Shown: positions 53,168 through 64,000 of the stretch, in pieces
How positions within the stretch are numbered: position 1 is the stretch's first letter
How the letters are laid out: every line of letters starts with the position of its first letter
Origin: Manihot esculenta
Taxonomy: Eukaryota; Streptophyta; Magnoliopsida; Malpighiales; Euphorbiaceae
Length of the DNA stretch: 64,000 nucleotides
Assembly (NCBI RefSeq): GCF_001659605.2
Contig: NC_035170.2
Location: 31,166,020 to 31,230,019 of the forward strand
Reading direction: 5' to 3'
The notes under the pieces: generated by a model
Database searches by the model: none
What the model was told of the DNA's origin: nothing
The model's input: the letters and a program-made list of their open reading frames with translations, nothing else
Position numbers and translations under genes: made by a program

Positions 53168-53627
53168 TCAAGTGAGCAGTATTCAGTTCAAATCGAAAAA
53201 ATCAATTGAATTAAATTAATTTAAAATTTTATTTTGTTTTTTTATTCATTTTGGTTTGATTTGATTTTTAATTTCAAAATTTTTTATTATTTTGATTCAG
53301 TTTGATTTTTATCAGAAAAAAATTAAAAAAATCGAATAAAACCGATTAGTGATAATAGTATATTATTTTCAATAATATAGAGAGATTATATCATATTAAA
53401 ATATTACAATTAAATTTTAATATACTAAAAATAAAGTGTAAAAAATAAAAAAATTATTAAAAATTTAAATCGATCAAACCAAATTGAATCGAACCGAATC
53501 AGATCGATCAGTTTGATTTGATTTTTAATCAAAATCAATTCGATTTGATTTTTATAAATATTAAAATTTTAATTTTTAATTTATTCGATTCGATTTTAAA
53601 TTAAGCAGACTGAATATTCTGCTCTGA
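53168..53627. mobile_element. Harbinger/Tourist-like MITE, 460 bp
   Basis: Inverted ends TCAAGTGAGCAGTATTCAG and its near-complement CTGAATATTCTGCTCTGA, with the 3-bp duplication TAA (53165-53167 and 53628-53630). Genes A and C keep the empty site GTAATAGATTTTTG / GTAATATATTTTTG in their 3' flanks. A 3-bp T.A-type duplication with about 18-bp ends fits the PIF/Harbinger group. Confidence 0.87.
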
Positions 53628-53630
53628 TAA

Positions 53631-54559
53631 TAGATTTTGAAATGTAATATGAATATTTATACGTATTTTGAGAATTTTATTAATATTATTGGACTTTATA
53701 TACATGAATTTTATTAATGCTTTTTTTTTTTTAATTGTTTCTTTTTATATATAGAAATGAGCTTTTTAAATAACCGTAATTCGATGATTATAAAAAATAT
53801 TGTGAAATCCGCTTGTATTATAATCATATATATTTCTAATTTAGCGATAAATATATTTTATTTTAAAAGAATAAAAAAATATTTAGAGAGTAAAAGAGAA
53901 AATTAATATATTTTTAAAAAGAAGAATGTCTTTTTCTTTTTAAAATAAGTTCTAGCTTTGAGAATTTGATTCATATTTGACTCTATTTATATAAATCTTA
54001 TTAACACTCTTTCTGTTTTTTTAACATTGCAACCATACAGTTAAAATGAATTATTTTCTTAAAAAATGATATACTTTAAAATTATTTTTTTAAATACAAT
54101 TATTAAAATACTAGTAAACGTTATTTATATGAATTCAAATCTAAATACTTCTATGGTATATATATAGAGTATAAATAATATTTTTTTTATTAATTTAATT
54201 TACAAATCAAATTTTAATTTACAAATCAAATAATATTTTTAGTATAAATAGGATTGTCATATTAATCCTTGATTTGTGAATTGTAATGAGTGATGAATTA
54301 TCATTTTGAATTGAATGAATTTAAATTGAGTTTATAAAATTCATTAATGCATATAATTAAAATATCCAATACTACTAAATTATATTTTAGCTCATTAGTT
54401 AATTACTTAACTTTTTTACTTTTAAATATAAAATCATTTCACTTCAAAAAAAAAAAAGTATTTATATATTTATAATAAAAAACAAATTTGAAAACATAAT
54501 CATCAGACAAAAACTTTTTCTTTTTCCTTCTTCTTCGACTTTAGCAATCTCATTATTGA
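53631..54559. other. AT-rich intergenic DNA
   Basis: No gene or bounded repeat supported. Confidence 0.4.
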
Positions 54560-57180
54560 GAAAAGGGTTAATTCTGTATTCCAAAACCTTTAGTCTAAGC
54601 TTATCTCAGATCCCAATCTTGTTCATTAATCAATTCTTGCCTTACTTGTTATTGGTTCATCAATTAATTCTTGCATATCGATTTCACTTTAAAAAAATAT
54701 ATAAATTAGATTTAAATTCGATTTGTTTCTGTTTTGCAGAATTATTTTTTTTATTTTCTGCCTATTTAAGAAAATTAATAAAAAAATATTTTTATTAATA
54801 TTCTTTCCTTAATTGGAATTGATACAAAAGTTTCATGATGAAAGTAAATAGATTTATTTTTTGATGTGATAGTTTGAGATTTTAGGTGGTCCAAGTGAAT
54901 GTTGCCACCTTTATTAATATTAAAATTAAAATAATAATCATCATGCAAAGAAATTAAAGGCGGTGCGCTGGGTCCCCTCAAAAGAAAATAAATTGAAAAT
55001 CGGTGCTATTTAAATTGATTTTTTATATTCAATTTAAGATTTAATAAATTTAATGTAAAATGTAAAGTGTAATCTTGCCACGTTTTATTTTTAAATACGC
55101 ATCATATTTAGTATTTATAGATTTAATATGATAATAAATATATCTTAATTATATTTAAGATTTTTATAAATAAAATTTTAATTTGAAAGTTTTTGAAAGA
55201 TAACGACATAGAAAAAGGAAAAACAGAAAAAGGAAAAACAAAACATTAAAAAATATCCTAACATATTAGTGATTGTAACGTTAAAATCATTATGTCTAAA
55301 TTAAAGGATGACATGTAAAAATAAACCCTTTAAGATAGCTTATATGAAACACTAATGGAGTAAAAAATATTTCAGTTTTAGTAATTTTTCTTGATTTCAA
55401 AAGTTTATTATAATTTTGTTATTTAATTGCTGAAAAATAAAATAAAATATTCTTTAATATTTATATATAATCATTCAAAATTAATTGCAAATGCCTATAC
55501 TATAATAAGTTATTATATCAAAAATAATTATTATTTAATCTTTTAAATTTAGTAAAACTTATTAAATAGTTTTGTAATTTTAAAAAATATATTCAAACAT
55601 ATCTGAGTTATTAAAAAATCTACTAATTAATTTATCTGTTAATTTTAATAATTAAATATTGAAAAAAATATAAAATGAGAGACTAATTAGTTTAATTTTT
55701 ATAAAATTAAAGGACTAATTAATACATTTTATTTATTCTATAAGAATTAAATAGTAGAATACTTAATATTTAAAGTTAATAAATGACTGATTAGTATATT
55801 TTTTAATATTTCAAAATGTTTTAATGAGTTTTTTTTACAATTAATAGACTAACTAATTAATTTTATTAAATTTAAAAAGCTAAATAAATTTTTTTAAATT
55901 AATAGTTTTATTAAATTTAATGGGCTAAATAATTTTTTTTTATATGTTAAGAGTTAAAAATAAATATCTTTTTGTTGAACTATGCAAATTTATTGCATTT
56001 TTTATGGGTTAGTCCAACAAAAAAATAAAGCATCCAAATGACTCGTATCTACAAAAATAACCCAGTAATCTAAGAACCCAAACAGTAGCTCAAAAAGTAG
56101 AAACTCCCAACCCATATTGACTCAAGCTAAATCCTGAGTCATCACTGCACCATTTGAGTCAACAAAAAACCGATAAGGGAAAAAAATATTACTGAGAAAC
56201 AATGTCAGCAACCCCTATCCAACCCTTTAGCAAAAATAAAAAATAACAATAAGAGAACACAGATCACAACCACACATGCAAACAAATCTAGATTGGAAAG
56301 AGTAATGGCCGAACTTAAGCAGCTTAGACGAAAACTAGGCGCAAAAAGAGCGGCATAGCAGAGCTCTTAGCCCGTCATCAGACTATGAGAGCGTAACTCA
56401 TCGGGCGTATCGATGTATTTCGGAGGTGCAATGCTACACATGCAAATAACTCCCAAAAGCTATACAGACAAACCCTCAAACCAGATTTAAAAGAGCAATT
56501 TCACTACTAAGAAACGTTAAAAACTTACACAAAAAAAAAAACTAAAAAGAAAATAAAATAAAAACTTATACCAACCACCCATTTTTAGTGAGAAAGAAAT
56601 AGAGGGATTCAAAAGTATGGAAGAGCAGAAGAAACTCAAATTCAAAAACCAAAGTAAATCAAATAAGAGCAACTGAAGATATCAGAAAGACACCAACACA
56701 AAAGCCTGAAACCCTCATTGACGCCTACTGCCCGTTCGTCTGCTCTATTTCCTTCTTTCGTATTTCCTTTTTTATTTCTCTCTAAACTACTGTGATGGAT
56801 TTTATTTAAAATTATATGTTCTCATAACATAAAATATCATGACTTTTTTTATTAATTTTATTAAATTTATAATAAAGATAAAATATAAATAATTTTTTTC
56901 ATTAATTACATTAATGGACATTTTATCTTCTGACGTAAAAAAAACAAAAAAGTAATGGGCTCAGTACAATTACTGGAAAGTTGAAATTTGCAAAAGAGAT
57001 TAATCTTATTCTTGATAAAAAAGCAAAAAACAAATGTACTGTTGTGGAGAATCCTTGTGTTGGTAGGCCCCATGTGATTTTTTAGTGGGCCACCCTTGTT
57101 CTCCACTAGCAATGCAAAATTTGTCTTCCTTTCAGAATTGTGATGAGGAAGTTGTTTTTTCAAAAAAAACAAAAATTGAA
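54560..57180 (+). repeat. Duplication block 2, upstream of gene C
   Basis: Carries the counterparts, in order, of segments upstream of gene A (54560-54990, 55250-55510, 56890-57175). Between them are AT-rich foldback sequence (55520-55960) and an unidentified richer stretch (55975-56790, separate entry). No gene. Confidence 0.7.
55975..56790 (-). other. Unidentified, less AT-rich insert
   Basis: About 800 bp with texture unlike the flanks, including TCATCGGGCGTATCGATGTA and GGCGCAAAAAGAGCGGCATA. Read on the minus strand it begins CT/GA-mixed and runs into T-rich text with no long open frame. It is absent from block 1, so it is probably an inserted transposon part or an untranslated region of one. 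I could not assign it. Confidence 0.4.
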
Positions 57181-59794
57181 AAACAAAGTGTTGAAATTAT
57201 TTTAAAAAATTTTATATGTAAAAATATACTTTAACCTTAAATTATTTTAGTATTTTAATTAATATATTTTTAAAACATTCGTCAACAATAATATTAACAA
57301 ATCTCCATACACATTATAGAAAATATTTATTTATCAGCTTATCATTTTACTATTTATTAGCATTAAACTAATAAATTAATTAATATAATTAAATATACTA
57401 ATTTTTTTTAGTAATTTTAATAATAAATATATTTATAGGTTACATTGTATTAGATATATCTATTATTTATCAATTATTTATAAATATTTTAAGTAAATAT
57501 GTGATTATTTAAAATTTTAAATATTTATAAAATTAAAAATAATTGATAATATTAAGTATTTATAGACTTGGTCTGATAATAAATGTATCTGAGTAAATCT
57601 AATAGATCTTAAATTCTATTCTCCAGTTCCTATTTTTTAAAAAAAAATTAAGTATTTAAAACTATATTTGGTAATTTAAGTTTAATTTCAAGCATAAAAT
57701 TACACATAGAGTTAGACTCTGAAATTCACTTTTCTTTCTTTGTTAAAGAATAATATTGCTTAGAATTCCATCAATCTAATTTTCAAACGTCATATATATT
57801 CAAAAGGCTTAAAATTAAAAAAAAAAAGCCTAAACTTTATATTTTTTTAATTGTCTTTTTTTTTTTTTTACTTTTATCAATTTAGTGAAGGAAAATGAAA
57901 TATACATATAATCTTATATAACTATATATATCAATTAATAAGAAGAAAAAAAATTGTTTTAATTATTTAAATGAAACATGTAAAAAATATTTTTTTAAAA
58001 AAATTAAATTCTAATGATCAGAAAATAAAACATATTTATTTAAAAAATAAAAACAAAAGATATTAATATTCCTTACAAAGAAAATTTTACAATGTACATT
58101 TTTATTATCACAATTGGCAAATACTGAAATTTATACAGATTTTCTTCCTAAAATAGCATATTTTGATGTCAAGCATTAAAGGGAGTAATTAAAATTGATA
58201 AATTGTACATATTTCCCATTAATTTTTAAATTAAATTTCAAATATTTTCATTTTTTTTATAAATCATCCGGTATTTTAAATTCACGTACTTTACTTATAC
58301 AGATTTGTGCCGGACAAGTCCAATAAAGAATAAAACACTTCTATATCACGTATTTTACTTATATAAATTCGTATTGAACAGATGTAATAAGGAATAAAAC
58401 GCTTCCTTTCAAATTTATAAAGATATTTTGTACCTATAATTCAAACTCAAAATCTCATATCAGAAAAGAGGAAACTTGCGACATTCCTAAATGGTAAATT
58501 TCATAATTTTCTAATTATGCCTCTTTTGATTTTTTTTTTTCATTTAATATATCATTGGTTAATATAGAGTTTTGAGTTAGTATCCAGTGCCATGCTCAAT
58601 TTTTCTTAAATTTTAATAATAATATAAATAAAATTTGGTTATAAAAAAAAAAAAAAATTAAAGAAGGGTTTTCCACAGTCAAAAGAAAAGACAAAGAAGA
58701 TGAAAAGGAAAAGAAACTAGAACAGTGTGTTTCTTTCCAATTGCCTTTGCATCATTATCACAGTTTCTTGCAATGCAACCTACCCTATATGTTTGTTTTT
58801 TTTTTTCTGAGTTGTGGTGGATCCTTTGCTTTATTTAAATAATAAATGAATCTCTCTAGATCTTTCATATATGAATTGTTTTTGCCAAGAACTTGATGCA
58901 TATTACATACACAGATGAATTCAACAGACGACAGGCTGCATTATTATATATTAGACTCCATTAAGACAAAATTTAACAGCAAAAACTAAACCCAGTTATT
59001 TATTTAGTTGTTGGATAGGTAAAGAAGAGAAAAAAAAAACAAAGTTATTAAAAACACAAAAACAAGAAACAACAAAGAAAACCAAGAAAGAGAAAAAAAA
59101 AAAAAAAAGGAAGGAAGAATAAAAATATAATGCAGGGAAGGAGGAAGGGAGAGGTTTTCCCTTAAATCTGGTTGGAAGAGAAAGTTTTGTAGAGAGAAAA
59201 ATTTTAAAGAATAATCTTGTTTCGCTCAGAACCTAGGTTTATGTGGTTAATTAAAAATTATATGATTATTTTTTTAAAAAAAATTCATAATCATTATCTT
59301 CTATGATTCCATTGTTGTAAAATTTACCACTTCAAAGCTTAAGAATAACCAATTTCTGGCAAATTTGGATTAGTATATTTTAAAAAAATAGACTTCAATT
59401 AATATTCTACTGGATGAAATTTTTTAAGTGAAAAATTTTTATACCCATTCGGATATATATATTTATTTAATATAATTTTAATAGATAATTTAAAATTTAA
59501 AAAGAAAAATCATTTAAAATATTGTAAAATTTATATATTAATATGAAATTTTAATTTATCATTAGTGGAATATATTTGAAAGAATTTTCATTTAAGGTGA
59601 TGTGCGAATATGACTCTTTATATACATAAGAACGTTGCACGTCATGAAGGATTAATTTTAACCCTTTGTCAAAAGAAAAAAGTGGGCCAATCTCCATGGA
59701 ATCTTGCTTTGGCTTTAAACCATCGGACGACGACGTGACACAAAAAGGGCAAGTGGACAATCATGCATGCAATGAATCACGTTAGCATGAACTC
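57181..59794. other. Upstream region of gene C
   Basis: AT-rich. Against gene A it contains about 2 kb of extra DNA (roughly 57180-59400), including a purine-rich run at 59020-59155. Homology to the gene A promoter resumes near 59590. From 59718 to about 59762 there is a 45-bp segment absent from A that contains CGGACGACGACGTGACAC, with an ACGT core. No gene. Confidence 0.5.
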
Positions 59795-59803
59795 TATATA
59801 AAG
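59795..59803 (+). promoter_or_regulatory. TATA box of beta-glucosidase gene C
   Basis: TATATAAAG in the same context and distance from the start codon as in gene A. Confidence 0.85.
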
Positions 59804-59861
59804 GGCAGTGCCATGAGAAGTGCAAACCACACAAGCACTTGAAAATCTTAACACCATCAAC

Positions 59862-62740
<2,879 letters not shown>

Positions 62741-64000
62741 TATGGGTTGAGGTGCCAAAATTAAAGAGATATGGCTTGTGTGTGTCTTGCAATGAAATAA
62801 TATGATTGGGCTACTTCTTAGCTCCAATGACATAGCTAGCTTGTGTGGTAATAGTTTTGTGTGTCTTTGTCTAGCAATTAAATAACATCATTGAGCTTAC
62901 TGTTAAGCTCCAATGACAGGTTGTGTTGTAATATATTTTTGAAATGAACAAGGAGTGTTTATCTCCTTTAAGGAATTTTATTAATATTATCGGCCTTTGT
63001 ATGCATGAATTTTATTAACACTTTTTTTTAGTTTATTGAAAAAAATCTAAATATTTAGATTAATTGATATTTATAGTTAAAATTTTAACTTTGAATAATA
63101 AAATTAAATATTTATAGTTTGTCACAATTATAATAAAAAAATTAAGTTAAATTTGAAAAAAAAAACAGTAAATTATAATATAGTCTCTAAAATTTTATAT
63201 TAATTAAATATATAAACCCTTTAATTCAAATTTATATTAAAAATAGATATATTTTATATTTATCATATATAATATTAATTATATTATATAATAAATAAAT
63301 ATTTATTATAAAGTTCGTGAAATATTTATACTCAACATTATGTGCGTATTTTCATATATAAAAAAAACTATACTTTATATTAATAATATTAATAAAATAA
63401 AATATTATATATTTTAGACTATAAAGTTTTATTGTTTTTACATTTTAAATTTTTATTAATCTATAATGTGCCTATGAAAGTGGGAATAAGCAAAAGTGAG
63501 AATGAATAATGAATATAATGAGATTAATAAAAAAGGATATTGCTAAAAAAAAGTAAAACTTTATGTATTATATTAATTTTTTAAATTTTAATTTAATATT
63601 TTAATTATAATTATGATAAATTAAAAAATTTAATTTTATCATGCAAAATTTAAAATTTTAGATATCAATATAAATTATTACTAATATTTAAATTTTTTGT
63701 CTAATAAACTTTTTTTAATATTGTAGTCTCACCATGCAAAATAAATTATTTTCTTAAAAAATAATATATTTAAAAAATATTTTTTATGAAATAAATAAAG
63801 GCTAATGTTATATTTAATTTTTAGATTATGTTTTATATAAAGGTAGACGGCCCTAATTATGAAAAAGATATAGTTTATTTGTTCTATAATTTTTATTTAT
63901 TTATTTTTAATTATTTTAAAATTATTACTCATTTTTTTATATTATACACTATTAACATATAAATTAATTATTATAATTCTATTTAATTTTATTTTATTTT
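62741..64000. other. 3' flank of gene C, then AT-rich DNA
   Basis: 62741-62960 repeats the two-part 3' end module of gene A. The remainder to the end of the window is extremely AT-rich without a supportable gene. Confidence 0.5.

Overview
The window is plant nuclear DNA: AT-rich, intron-bearing genes embedded in MITEs, LTR retrotransposons and relics, with one fossil piece of plastid DNA. The encoded beta-glucosidases share their overall plan, the FHWDTPQ and TFNEP blocks and the C-terminal KDSRKVG tail with cassava linamarase. A spurge-family plant (Euphorbiaceae, such as Manihot or Hevea) is therefore the best guess. This rests on recalled family features, not on a search.

Layout. (a) 0.5-0.7 kb: a small one-exon gene for a 69-aa protein. 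(b) 2.2-4.7 kb, minus strand: a six-exon gene for a conserved plant protein of unknown function, with two perfect inverted AACGG elements upstream. (c) 6.56-13.30 kb: a complete but internally deleted Athila-type LTR element with very similar LTRs and a 5-bp target duplication. (d) 13.76-16.66 kb, minus: a seven-exon gene for the RING-H2 ubiquitin ligase BIG BROTHER, with a long 5' leader region. (e) 20.17 kb: a candidate 36-codon small ORF. (f) 21.8-25.1 kb, minus: the mitochondrial ADP/ATP carrier gene with a 1.46-kb leader intron. (g) 26-33 kb: repeat-rich DNA with a plastid-derived fragment split by a small LTR-type element, a 1.29-kb non-autonomous LTR element carrying minisatellites, and several diverged copies of the sequence downstream of the resistance gene. 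(h) 33.2-36.5 kb, minus: an intact intronless CC-NBS-LRR gene (1093 aa). (i) 37.9-62.7 kb: a tandem family of GH1 beta-glucosidase genes. In order these are an old relic split by a Mutator-like element, intact gene A (539 aa), a pseudogene carrying a solo LTR and a Harbinger-like MITE, and intact gene C (540 aa).

How the pieces relate. Genes A and C have signal peptides and the two GH1 catalytic glutamates, and should hydrolyse glucosides in the apoplast, secretory pathway or vacuole. By family resemblance the substrates may be cyanogenic glucosides. Their upstream DNA is duplicated in matching order, so the cluster grew by block duplication and then decayed by point mutation, deletion and transposon insertion. 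The resistance gene flanks the cluster but shows no functional link to it. The other three named genes (unknown protein, BIG BROTHER, ADP/ATP carrier) look like ordinary single-copy housekeeping or developmental genes.

All exon structures were built by hand from splice signals and reading phase. Every junction listed for the five spliced genes keeps the frame, but none has been tested against transcripts.
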